64,000 bases of DNA. Source: Rhodococcus sp. CH91 (GTDB lineage: Bacteria; Actinomycetota; Actinomycetes; Mycobacteriales; Mycobacteriaceae). The translations under genes and the position numbers were made by a program. Position 1 is the stretch's first letter. Each line of letters starts with the position of its first letter. The notes beneath the pieces were generated by a model. That model saw only the letters and a list, made by a program, of their open reading frames with translations. It had not been told where the DNA came from and searched no databases. Location: NCBI RefSeq assembly GCF_022554085.1, contig NZ_JAKFYR010000002.1, forward strand, positions 62,001 through 126,000, read 5' to 3'. Of this stretch, positions 18,373 through 27,900 are shown piece by piece.

Positions 18373-18503
18373 GGGCGCGAGCGGTGCTCCTGTCGGGATT
18401 CGGGGCGGTTGCTTCCACGGTAGGCGGATACGGAGGAGTACGTCCGGCGACAACTCCGACGGCGCGTCGTAGGTGCCCTCGGGCAGGTCCTACCCTGGTA
18501 GTC

Positions 18504-20537
18504 ATGGCAACATCCGAGCTCGCCTCCACCGCGCGGCCTCCGGCGCCCACCCCGACGAGGGGAAACCCGCCGGCACTGATGATCCTCCTCGGTCTCCTGG
18601 CAGCGATCGTCGCGGCGTCGGTGGTCGCCCTGTCCGCCGCGCAGGCTCTGGTGCTGCTGGGCATCCCGGATCCCGGTCCGCTCACCACCTACGGAGTGCC
18701 CGCCGTGCGCGCGATCTCCGAGATCGCCACCGTCATCACGATCGGGTCGTTGTTCTTCGCGGCGTTCCTGGTACCCCCGCAACGCAACGGGGTGCTCGAC
18801 GTGGGCGGTTACCGCGCCGTCCGGATGGCCGGTGTCGCGGCGACGGTCTGGGCGGTCACCGCTGCGCTCATGGTGCCGCTGACGCTCTCCGAGACCTCGG
18901 GCAGTCCACTGAGCGAAGCGATCCGGCCCGAGAATCTCTTCCAGGCACTGGGGCAGGTGGAGACGGCGGTGGCCTGGGCGTGGACGACGGTGCTCGCCTT
19001 GATCACCGCCCTGCTGATCCGCCTCTCGGTGCGCTGGTCGTGGACGCCCTATCTGTTGTTGCTCTCCCTCGTGGCGCTCATGCCGGTCGCGCTGACCGGG
19101 CATTCGTCCTCGGGTGGCTCCCACGACATGGCCACCAACAGCCTCGTGCTGCATCTCGTCGCCGCATCCGTCTGGGCGGGTGGACTGTTCGCCCTGCTCG
19201 TCCACTCGCTGCGGGGAGGGGAGTACACCGACCTCGCAGCCCGGCGGTTCTCCTTCGTCGCGGGCCTGGCGTTCGCCGTCATGGCGGTCACCGGCGTAAT
19301 CAACGCCGCGGTCCGGATGTCGTTCGGGGATCTCACCACGACCACCTACGGTCGCGTGCTGCTCGCCAAGATCGTCGCGCTGATCGTGCTCGGAGTGTTC
19401 GGCTGGGCCCAGCGCCGCCGGGCACTGCCCGCCCTGGAAGCCGACCCGACCAGCCGTTCGGCGCTGGTGCGTTTCACCGCTGTGGAGGCCTTCGTTCTCG
19501 CGGCCACGATCGGTCTGGCCGTGGGACTCGGACGTACCCCGCCCCCTCCGCCGGCCTCCGCGCCGACGGTCCAGGAGGTCACCCTCGGCTACCAGCTCGA
19601 CGTGCCGCCCTCCTTCGTGAGCCTGTTCTTCGGGCAGTGGCGCTTCGACCTCATTTTCGGAACTGCCGCACTCGTCCTCGCCGTCGCCTATGCCATCGGA
19701 TTGTGGACCCTGCGCAAGCGCGGTGACTCGTGGCCCGTCGGCAGGTCGATCGCCTGGTTCTCGGGATGTTTCGTGCTGCTGGTGGCGACCAGCTCCGGGG
19801 TCGGCATGTACTCGCCGGCGATGTTCAGCGTCCACATGGGTGCGCACATGGCGCTGTCGATGCTCGCGCCCGTGCTCTTGGCCCTCGGTGGGGCGATGAC
19901 ACTCGCGTTGCGGGCCTTCCGGCCTGCGGGCCGCAACGCCCCTCCCGGCCCGCGCGAATGGATCCTCGAATTCCTGCACAGCCCGCCGTCGCGGTTCTTC
20001 ACCCATCCGATCGTGGCGTCGGTCATGTTCGTGGGTGGCTTCTACGCCCTGTACCTCGGCGGCATCTTCACCACGTTCATCGACAGCCACAGCGCCCACG
20101 TCCTGATGAACCTGCACTTCCTGCTGAGCGGATATCTCTTCTACTGGGTGGTCATCGGCGTCGACCCGTCCCCGCGCGACCTGCAGCCCGTGACGAAACT
20201 GGCAATGGTCTTCGGGTCCCTCCCGTTCCACGCGTTCTTCGGCGTGACGCTGATGAGCATGGGCACCGTGATGGCCGAGAGCTACTATCGCGGCCTCGCC
20301 CTGCCGTGGAACTACGACCTGTTCGCCGATCAGAAGGTCGGCGGCAGCATCGCGTGGTCGGCCGGTGAGATCCCGCTCGTACTCGTGATGATCGCTCTGC
20401 TCGTGCAGTGGTCGCGGACCGACAAGCGCACCGCGCGACGCGTCGACCGCGCGGCCGACCGCGACGACGACGCAGACCTCGCGGCGCACAACGCCATGTT
20501 CGCGGAGCTGGCCCGGCGGGACGGCGAGGGCCGCTGA
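18504..20537 (+). CDS. Fused CopD-like copper protein and CtaG-like cytochrome c oxidase assembly factor
   Basis: The 677-residue polytopic membrane protein has two halves. Residues about 20-320 resemble CopD (VALMPVALTGHSSSGGSHDMATNSLVLHLVAASVWAGGLFALL, with paired His). Residues about 360-640 resemble CtaG-type caa3 oxidase assembly proteins (MFSVHMGAHMALSMLAPVLLALG, AHVLMNLHFLLSGYLFYW). The fusion is usual in mycolic-acid actinobacteria. It probably handles copper delivery to cytochrome oxidase. ATG 18504 has only a poor RBS. The last 30 residues are highly charged and cytoplasmic. Confidence 0.88.
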   Translation: MATSELASTARPPAPTPTRGNPPALMILLGLLAAIVAASVVALSAAQALVLLGIPDPGPLTTYGVPAVRAISEIATVITIGSLFFAAFLVPPQRNGVLDVGGYRAVRMAGVAATVWAVTAALMVPLTLSETSGSPLSEAIRPENLFQALGQVETAVAWAWTTVLALITALLIRLSVRWSWTPYLLLLSLVALMPVALTGHSSSGGSHDMATNSLVLHLVAASVWAGGLFALLVHSLRGGEYTDLAARRFSFVAGLAFAVMAVTGVINAAVRMSFGDLTTTTYGRVLLAKIVALIVLGVFGWAQRRRALPALEADPTSRSALVRFTAVEAFVLAATIGLAVGLGRTPPPPPASAPTVQEVTLGYQLDVPPSFVSLFFGQWRFDLIFGTAALVLAVAYAIGLWTLRKRGDSWPVGRSIAWFSGCFVLLVATSSGVGMYSPAMFSVHMGAHMALSMLAPVLLALGGAMTLALRAFRPAGRNAPPGPREWILEFLHSPPSRFFTHPIVASVMFVGGFYALYLGGIFTTFIDSHSAHVLMNLHFLLSGYLFYWVVIGVDPSPRDLQPVTKLAMVFGSLPFHAFFGVTLMSMGTVMAESYYRGLALPWNYDLFADQKVGGSIAWSAGEIPLVLVMIALLVQWSRTDKRTARRVDRAADRDDDADLAAHNAMFAELARRDGEGR

Positions 20538-20545
20538 TCGCCGCG

Positions 20546-20584
20546 GGTCACCGGCAACGGCCATCCTCGTAGGCAACGGTGACC
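20546..20584. terminator. Weak inverted repeat between convergent genes
   Basis: GGTCACCG (20546-20553) and CGGTGACC (20577-20584) form an 8-bp inverted repeat around a 23-base loop, between the convergent CopD/CtaG and TspO-like genes. The element GGCAACGG occurs twice inside it. It is a weak terminator candidate. Confidence 0.4.
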
Positions 20585-20597
20585 GGAGCAGGACGGG

Positions 20598-21458
20598 TCA
20601 GACGGTGGCCGCAGTGCGCGTCGTGGAGCGTTCGGCGCTGATGCGTGCCGCCACCGTGGCCACGACCGCGACCACTGCCGCCGTCACCGCAGACACCGCC
20701 GCGGGCGTGGACACCAGCCCGTCGTCACTCGTGCGCGCGACCGCGATCCAGATCAGGCCCCAGACGAGCGCGCCGGTGACGGCCAGTCGACCGCGCCCGA
20801 CGATCGCGAGCAGGACCGACACCGCGGCGACGACCGCCAGGACGACGATCGCCCACACGTCGGCTCCCCATCCGAAGGGGTCGATCTCCTCGTAGCGCAG
20901 CGCCGCCGAAGTGTTGGCGACCGTCGCCACCGACACCCAGCCGAGGTAGACGAACATCGTGCCGTCGACGACGACAGCTTCGAGCCTGCTCGTCGGGAGG
21001 TTGCGAGTGAAGATCAAGAAGATGCGGACGAGTACGGCGAGCAATGCGACGATCACCACGACGCTGAGCCAGACCTGATCGAACTGGATCGCCGTGATCC
21101 ACGCCGCGTTGAGCAGCATCGAGGCGGAGATCCACCAGCCTGCGGCGCGCTGCCGTGCATCGGTGTGGTGGGCGGGCAGCGCCTGCCACACCGCCAGTGC
21201 GAGAAGACCGGCGTAGATCAGGGTCCAGATCGAGAAGGCGGGACCGCCGGGAGCGACCGCTGTGGCGTCCGCCGACAGTGCGCCACCCGCAGCTTCGGCG
21301 ACCGGCGTCCCACCGGCGGCACCCGAACCGAAGAACGACACCACGACGGCGACGGGAGCACTCACCGCCACAGCCGCGACGCGTGCGATGTCGCGGCCGG
21401 TGCGCGGGGCGGAGGACGAAGCGGGCGCGGTCGCGGATCCGTGTGAGGGGGATGTCAT
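20598..21458 (-). CDS. TspO/MBR-family tryptophan-rich sensory protein-like membrane protein
   Basis: The 286-residue membrane protein shows the TspO-like segments GGPAFSIWTLIYAGLLALAVWQALPAH and GWWISASMLLNAAWITAIQFDQVW, with six or more hydrophobic helices. It is longer than classical TspO (~160 residues), with additional helices at the C-end (WAIVVLAVVAAVSVLLAIVG). Members bind porphyrins or act in stress responses; no specific role can be given. ATG 21458 is used, but the bases before it are pyrimidine-rich with no RBS, so the message may be leaderless or the start wrong. It is divergent from the secreted lipase gene. Confidence 0.75.
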   Translation of the reverse strand: MTSPSHGSATAPASSSAPRTGRDIARVAAVAVSAPVAVVVSFFGSGAAGGTPVAEAAGGALSADATAVAPGGPAFSIWTLIYAGLLALAVWQALPAHHTDARQRAAGWWISASMLLNAAWITAIQFDQVWLSVVVIVALLAVLVRIFLIFTRNLPTSRLEAVVVDGTMFVYLGWVSVATVANTSAALRYEEIDPFGWGADVWAIVVLAVVAAVSVLLAIVGRGRLAVTGALVWGLIWIAVARTSDDGLVSTPAAVSAVTAAVVAVVATVAARISAERSTTRTAATV

Positions 21459-21554
21459 AGGGGGAGGGTGCCCGCGGCGCGGATCACTCAACCTCGATCG
21501 GGCAAAACGGACGAATGCGGACGCGGCGGCCGAACGACCCGTATCGTCCTCGGG

Positions 21555-22688
21555 ATGGCCCGTACCGCGCGTGTCGTCCCCACCCTGCTGCTCACCTGCG
21601 CTCTGGCCGCGCTGACGGCACTCGCGTCCCCTCCTCCGGTGAACGCGCGCCCCGCTCCCGGAACCGTCTTCGACGTCACCCCGCTCGATACGGAACTGTC
21701 CCTGCCGGGCGCGTCCTCGGCGCGGGTGCTCGACTACGCGACACAGTGGCGTGCGGGTATCCCGGCGAGAGCGACCGGCGCATTGTTCCTCCCGCGGGGC
21801 ACGGCACCGGAAGGGGGATGGCCGGTCGTCACGTGGGCGCACGGCACCGTCGGTCTCGCCGACTCGTGTGCGCCCTCCCGGTTGCCGCGCACACCGCGCG
21901 ACACCGCCTATCTCGATCATTGGCTCGCGCAGGGCTACGCCGTGGCGGCGGCCGACTATCCGGGTCTCGGCTCGGAGGGCGTGCACCGCTATCTGGACGG
22001 GCAGTCCGCTGCGAACAGCGTCATCGACATCGTGCGGGCGGGACGTGCCGTCGAGCCGGCACTGTCCGACCGCTGGGTGGTGATCGGCCAGTCGCAGGGC
22101 GGGCACGCGGCGCTGCACACCGCGCACGCGGCCACCACACGGGCACCGGAACTCGATTTCCGCGGTGCTCTCACGACGGGCGCGCCGTCCAACCTCGAAC
22201 GGGTGTTCCCGCTCGGTTCCCCGGGTTTCCCGGATCTCGGCCTCGAAGGACTCACCGCCTTCGCCGCCTACATCTTCGCGGGTCTGCGCGACGCCGATCC
22301 CGATCTCGACGTGGACGCCTACCTCACCGATCTCGGACGGGAGGTCGTCGACGGAGCGGAGCAGCTGTGCTACGACGAGCTCATCGATCGCTTCGGCGGG
22401 ATCGGCATCGGGGAGATCCTCGCCCGCCCGCTGAGCGACGACCGGTTCCGCGCGGCGTTCACCGACTATCTCGCCGTACCGACCCGCGGCTACGACCGGC
22501 CGCTCTTCCTCGCTCAGGGGCTGGGCGACACCACGGTGCCGGCGCCGCTCGCATTCGCGCTGGTCGCGGAGTTGTGGGCAGGAGGCGCGCACGCGCAGTT
22601 CCGGACCTATCCGACCGGGCATTCCGAGACGATGTTCGCGTCGCTGCCGGACACCACGGGCTTCGTCGCGGACCTGCTTCGGCCCTGA
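21555..22688 (+). CDS. Secreted lipase / alpha-beta hydrolase (LIP family)
   Basis: The 377-residue protein starts with a signal peptide (MARTARVVPTLLLTCALAALTALASPPPVNA, cleaved near residue 31). The alpha/beta-hydrolase that follows resembles secretory lipases: the WAHGTVGLADSCAPS loop, nucleophile elbow GQSQGG, Asp in LGDTTVP and His in GHSETMF. Two Cys may form a disulfide. It would act outside the membrane on lipid esters. The start is ATG 21555. The function class is clear, the substrate is not. Confidence 0.85.
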   Translation: MARTARVVPTLLLTCALAALTALASPPPVNARPAPGTVFDVTPLDTELSLPGASSARVLDYATQWRAGIPARATGALFLPRGTAPEGGWPVVTWAHGTVGLADSCAPSRLPRTPRDTAYLDHWLAQGYAVAAADYPGLGSEGVHRYLDGQSAANSVIDIVRAGRAVEPALSDRWVVIGQSQGGHAALHTAHAATTRAPELDFRGALTTGAPSNLERVFPLGSPGFPDLGLEGLTAFAAYIFAGLRDADPDLDVDAYLTDLGREVVDGAEQLCYDELIDRFGGIGIGEILARPLSDDRFRAAFTDYLAVPTRGYDRPLFLAQGLGDTTVPAPLAFALVAELWAGGAHAQFRTYPTGHSETMFASLPDTTGFVADLLRP

Positions 22689-22771
22689 CGCCGGGAGCAC
22701 CCGGGCAGCGCGGGTCCGGGGCGGTCGCGCACGATGTGGGTAATCGCCCCGAGCCGGATACGCTGGTCTTC

Positions 22772-24445
22772 ATGGCGGAGTTCATTTACACGATGAAGAA
22801 GGTGCGCAAGGCGCACGGTGACAAGGTCATCCTCGATGACGTCACCATGAGCTTCTACCACGGCGCCAAGATCGGCGTCGTCGGACCCAACGGCGCGGGC
22901 AAGTCGTCGATTCTCAAGATCATGGCGGGCCTGGACCAGCCCAGCAACGGCGAGGCCTTCCTCGATCCGGAGGCCACCGTCGGCATCCTCCAGCAGGAGC
23001 CGCCCCTCAACGAGGAGAAGACGGTCAAGGAGAACGTCGAGGAGGGCCTCGGCGAGATCAAGGTCAAGCTCGATCGTTTCAACGAGATCGCCGAGCTGAT
23101 GGCCACCGACTACTCCGACGAGCTGATGGAGGAGATGGGCAAGCTCCAGGAGGAGCTCGACCACGCCAACGCGTGGGATCTCGATTCGCAGCTCGAGCAG
23201 GCCATGGACGCCCTGCGGTGCCCTCCGCCGGACGAGCCCGTCACCCACCTCTCCGGTGGTGAGCGCCGCCGCGTCGCACTGTGCAAGCTGCTGCTGAGCA
23301 AGCCCGACCTCCTGCTCCTCGACGAGCCGACCAACCACCTCGACGCCGAGTCGGTGCTGTGGCTCGAGCAGTTCCTCGCCTCCTATCCGGGTGCTGTCCT
23401 GGCCGTCACCCACGACCGGTACTTCCTCGACCACGTCGCGCAGTGGATCTGTGAGGTCGACCGCGGCAAGCTGCATCCCTACGAGGGCAACTACTCCACC
23501 TATCTGGAGAAGAAGGCCGAGCGCCTCGAGGTGCAGGGCAAGAAGGACCAGAAGCTGCAGAAGCGGCTGCGCGAGGAACTCGAGTGGGTCCGCTCGGGCG
23601 CCAAGGCCCGGCAGACGAAGAACAAGGCGCGTCTGGCCCGCTACGAGGAGATGGCTGCGGAGGCCGAGAAGCACCGCAAGCTCGACTTCGAGGAGATCCA
23701 GATCCCGACGCCGCCGCGACTGGGCAACGTCGTCGTCGAGGTGGAGCACCTCGACAAGGGCTTCGACGGCCGCGTCCTGATCAAGGACCTGTCGTTCACC
23801 CTGCCGCGCAACGGCATCGTCGGTGTCATCGGACCCAACGGCGTCGGCAAGACCACGCTGTTCAAGACGATCGTCGGTCTCGAGCAGCCCGACAGCGGCA
23901 CCGTCAAGGTCGGCGAGACGGTCAAGCTGAGCTACGTCGACCAGAACCGAGCGAACATCGATCCGAGCAAGACGGTCTTCGAGGTGGTCTCCGACGGTCT
24001 CGATTTCATCGAGGTCGGGCAGAACGAGATGCCCTCGCGCGCCTATGTGAGCGCGTTCGGCTTCAAGGGGCCCGATCAGCAGAAGCCGGCCGGTGTGCTC
24101 TCCGGTGGTGAGCGCAACCGCCTCAACCTCGCGCTGACCCTCAAGGAGGGCGGCAACCTGATCCTGCTCGACGAGCCGACCAACGACCTCGACGTCGAGA
24201 CCCTCTCGTCGCTCGAGAACGCGCTGCAGCAGTTCCCGGGCTGCGCCGTCGTGATCTCGCACGACCGCTGGTTCCTCGACCGCACCTGTACCCACATCCT
24301 GGCGTGGGAGGGCAACATCGAGGAAGGCAAGTGGTTCTGGTTCGAGGGCAACTTCGAGGCATACGAGGCGAACAAGGTCGAGCGTCTCGGAGTCGATGCG
24401 GCACGTCCGCACCGCGTCACCCACCGGAAACTCACGCGTGACTGA
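22772..24445 (+). CDS. ettA: ABC-F ATPase, energy-dependent translational throttle
   Basis: The 557-residue soluble protein has two ABC domains and no membrane part. Domain 1 has GPNGAGKSS (about 36) and LSGGERRRVAL; domain 2 has GPNGVGKTT (about 358) and LSGGERNRLNLAL. Each has an LLDEPTN Walker B, with the charged linker between. EttA binds the ribosomal E site and gates the first peptide bond according to ATP/ADP. It is the counterpart of Rv2477c. The last 8 bp overlap the following thioesterase gene. Confidence 0.94.
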   Translation: MAEFIYTMKKVRKAHGDKVILDDVTMSFYHGAKIGVVGPNGAGKSSILKIMAGLDQPSNGEAFLDPEATVGILQQEPPLNEEKTVKENVEEGLGEIKVKLDRFNEIAELMATDYSDELMEEMGKLQEELDHANAWDLDSQLEQAMDALRCPPPDEPVTHLSGGERRRVALCKLLLSKPDLLLLDEPTNHLDAESVLWLEQFLASYPGAVLAVTHDRYFLDHVAQWICEVDRGKLHPYEGNYSTYLEKKAERLEVQGKKDQKLQKRLREELEWVRSGAKARQTKNKARLARYEEMAAEAEKHRKLDFEEIQIPTPPRLGNVVVEVEHLDKGFDGRVLIKDLSFTLPRNGIVGVIGPNGVGKTTLFKTIVGLEQPDSGTVKVGETVKLSYVDQNRANIDPSKTVFEVVSDGLDFIEVGQNEMPSRAYVSAFGFKGPDQQKPAGVLSGGERNRLNLALTLKEGGNLILLDEPTNDLDVETLSSLENALQQFPGCAVVISHDRWFLDRTCTHILAWEGNIEEGKWFWFEGNFEAYEANKVERLGVDAARPHRVTHRKLTRD

Positions 24446-24857
24446 GGCCGACGGCAAGCGGGTCTTCACCTGCTCGGTGGAGGTGCGTTGGGGTGATTCC
24501 GACCGGCTCGGACACGTCAACAACGCGAAGATCGTCGAGTACATGCAGGAGGCGCGGATCAAGTTCTTCCGCGGCCACCTGCCCGCCCGCTCCGCCGTCG
24601 CGGTCCGGAAGATGGACGTCGAGTTCCTGCGCCCGATCAAGGATTCGTCGGCTCCCCTCGCCATCGAGGTCTCGGTACTGCACGTGGGCACGACGTCCTT
24701 CACGATCCGGCACACGATCGCCGACAAGGGCGGAGCGGTGTGCGCCTTCGGGGACGCCGTGCTCGTCGGCTTCGATCCTGCGACCGACACCGCCCGGCGG
24801 CTGGGCGACGACGAGCGTGCCGTGCTCGACGGTTTCCGTGCCCTGACGCCCGGCTGA
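24438..24857 (+). CDS. 4HBT-type acyl-CoA thioesterase
   Basis: The 139-residue hotdog protein begins at GTG 24438, which overlaps the ettA stop. The YbgC-like motif VRWGDSDRLGHVNNAKIVEYMQEAR places the catalytic Asp in GDSD. It hydrolyses a small acyl-CoA; the substrate is unknown. A paralogue with the same motif lies just after the large glutamate dehydrogenase gene (29768-30202), so two thioesterases bracket that gene. Confidence 0.87.
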   Translation: MTEADGKRVFTCSVEVRWGDSDRLGHVNNAKIVEYMQEARIKFFRGHLPARSAVAVRKMDVEFLRPIKDSSAPLAIEVSVLHVGTTSFTIRHTIADKGGAVCAFGDAVLVGFDPATDTARRLGDDERAVLDGFRALTPG

Positions 24858-24958
24858 CCCTCCGGTTCCGTCCCCTCGGCTGCGCGCCGCGGATAGGCTC
24901 GACCACGAGTCCGTCCGCGGCGCGCGGTGCATCCGGAGCCAGACCAGGAGGGGTGTCG

Positions 24959-27900
24959 ATGGCCGATCCGGCTGCGACGCAAGAGTATTCATCCGACAGT
25001 GACGAATCTCCCGAGGTCGTCCTCGAGCGTATCTACGAACGATCCGGGGAGTCCACGACCGACCCTGCCACAGCCGCGCTCGAACACGTGCGCCTCGGCC
25101 GTCGTCGTGTCCCGGAGACCGCAGTCGTCGCTGTCGACCGCGTCGGCCCGCTCGACGTCGCCGTCCGGATCGTCACCGACGACATGCCGCTGCTGGTCGA
25201 ATCCGTACTGGCGCTGCTCTCCCGCCTCGGTGTCTCGGTCGGTGCCGTCGTCCATCCCGTCCTCTCGGCGCGTCGCACCGGCGAGGGTGAACTCGAGTCC
25301 CTGGCCGGCGAGGGTGCGAGCACCTCCGGTGGATCCTTCGAATCGTGGATGCACATCCAGCTCCGGGGACCGGTCGACGACGAGACGATCGAGGAGATCG
25401 AGCAGGGTTTGCGCCGTGTCCTGTCCGATGTCCGGCAGGTGGTCTCGGACACGGACGAGATGCTCCGGATGCAGCACGAGCTCGCGGACGCCCTCGAGGC
25501 CCTCGCCGCGGACCCTCCCGCGCGCTACACCACCGGTGAGCTCACCGAGACCGCGGATCTGCTGCGCTGGCTGAGCGACGGGCACTTCACCCTCCTCGGC
25601 TACCGCCGGTACGACTTCACCGGCGATGCCGGCGGACACGTCCACGCCACACCGCTTTCCGGCAGCGGCAGGGGGGTCCTGCGCAGCGATACGGCGGCCG
25701 GTGATCCGCTCGACCTGCCGGACGACGTCGACTCCGGCCGCCGTCCGCTCCTCGTACTGACCCAGGGCGCCCTGCCCGCCACCGTGCACCGCTCCGTCTA
25801 TCCGTACTTCGTCGGCATCGCCCGCCTCGACGGGCAGGGCGCCGTCGTCGGCGAGGATCGCTTCCTCGGCGTGCTGACCGTGACCGCCTTGCACGAGAAC
25901 ATCCTCGACATCCCCGTGGTGTCCCGGCGGGTGCGGGAGGTGGTCGCGCGGGCGCGGGTCGACCTGTCGTCCTACAGCGGGCAGGCGATGCTCGAGATCA
26001 TGCAGACGGTCCCGCGTGCGGAGCTGTTCTCGATGGATACCGACACGCTCTACGAGACCGTCACCGCGGTGGTGGACATCCGCCGGCAGGTCCGGCTGTT
26101 CGTCCGCGTGGACACCTACGGGCGGTATCTCTCGTGTCTGGTCTACCTGCCCCGCGATCGCTACACGACGAAGGTGCGGATCGCGATCCAGGAGATCCTC
26201 CTGCGCGAGTTCGGGGGAGGAGTGCTCGACTACACCGCGCGGGTCTCCGAACGCGACCTCGCGCTGCTCCACGTGACGATCCGTTTCCCGGGACGCGCCC
26301 GTCGTGAGGTCGACAACTCGGAGGACAACCGCCTGCGCATCCAGGCGCTGCTCGCCGAGGCGACACGTAACTGGGCCGATCGTCTCGCTGCGGCCGCGAG
26401 CGCCTCGGGTGTCGATCCGTTGCTCGCCCAGAGATACGCCGAGGTGGTACCCGAGGGGTACAAGGAGGATTTCGACGCCGATCGTGCCCTGTCGGATCTG
26501 CTGCGGCTCGATGCGCTCGACTCCGGTGATCTCGACACCCACCTGTACCGCCCCGAGCCCGACGACGAGCCGTTGTCCCTGCGGTTCACCCTCTATGCGG
26601 CGGACGAAACGGTGACGCTGGGCCGCATCCTCCCCGTCCTGCAGAGTCTCGGAGTCGAGGTCGTCGACGAACGCCCGTACCGGATGCCGAGGTCGGACGG
26701 AACGGAATGCTGGGTCTACGATTTCGGGCTGTGTCTGCCCGAGGACATCGATCCCGGAATCCTCCGATCCGATCCGGGCCTGGCCCGGCGTCTCACCGAC
26801 ACCTTCACCGTGGCCTGGCGCGGCGCGGTGGAAACCGACCGGTTCAACCAGCTCGTGCTGCGGGCGGGCCTGACCTGGCGTCAGATCGTCCTGCTGCGGG
26901 CCTACACGAAATATCTCCGGCAGACCGAATTTCCCTACAGCCAGTTCAACGTCGAGAGTGTGCTGCTCGCCGCCCCGCGGACCGCCGCCCTGCTCGTCGA
27001 ATTGTTCGAGGCGCGTTTCGATCCGGACGGCGCTTCCCCCGAACGTGAGCGCGAACTCGTCGACGAACTCACCACCACGATCGAAGGGGTCACGGCGCTG
27101 GCCACCGACCGGATCCTGCGCGGCCTGTTCTCGTTGATCCGGGCCACACTGCGCACCAACTTCTACGTGACAGGAGAAGGGGGTGACGAGGATCCGGCCG
27201 GACGGGTGGTGTCGTTCAAGTTCGATCCGAGGAGGATCGCCGAACTCCCCGAACCGCGACCGGCTTTCGAGGTGTTCGTGTACGCACCGGACGTCGAGGG
27301 CGTGCACATGAGGTTCGGCCGGGTCGCGCGGGGTGGTCTGCGCTGGTCGGATCGCAGGGAGGACTTCCGCACCGAGGTACTGGGTCTGGTCAAGGCGCAG
27401 GCGGTCAAGAACGCGGTGATCGTTCCGGTCGGAGCGAAAGGCGGATTCGTCGTCAAGCACGCCCCGCGTCCGACCGGCGACGCCGACGCGGACCGGCGGG
27501 CCGTGCGGGAGAGGGGGGAACGCTGTTACCGGCGGTTCATCGCCGGCTTGCTCGACATCACCGACAATCTCGACGCTGCCCGGAACGAGGCGCTGGCCCC
27601 GGAGCGGGTCGTGCGCCACGACGGCGACGACCCCTATCTGGTGGTCGCCGCGGACAAAGGCACCGCGGCGTTCTCGGATCTCGCGAATTCCGTTGCTGCG
27701 GAATACGGTTACTGGCTCGGCGACGCGTTCGCGTCCGGAGGATCCGCGGGATACGACCACAAGGAGATGGGCATCACCGCGCGGGGTGCGTGGGAGAGCG
27801 TCCGACGTCATTTCCGGGAACTCGGAATCGACACCCAGGCAGACGATTTCACCGTCGTCGGCATCGGCGACATGAGCGGCGACGTCTTCGGCAACGGCAT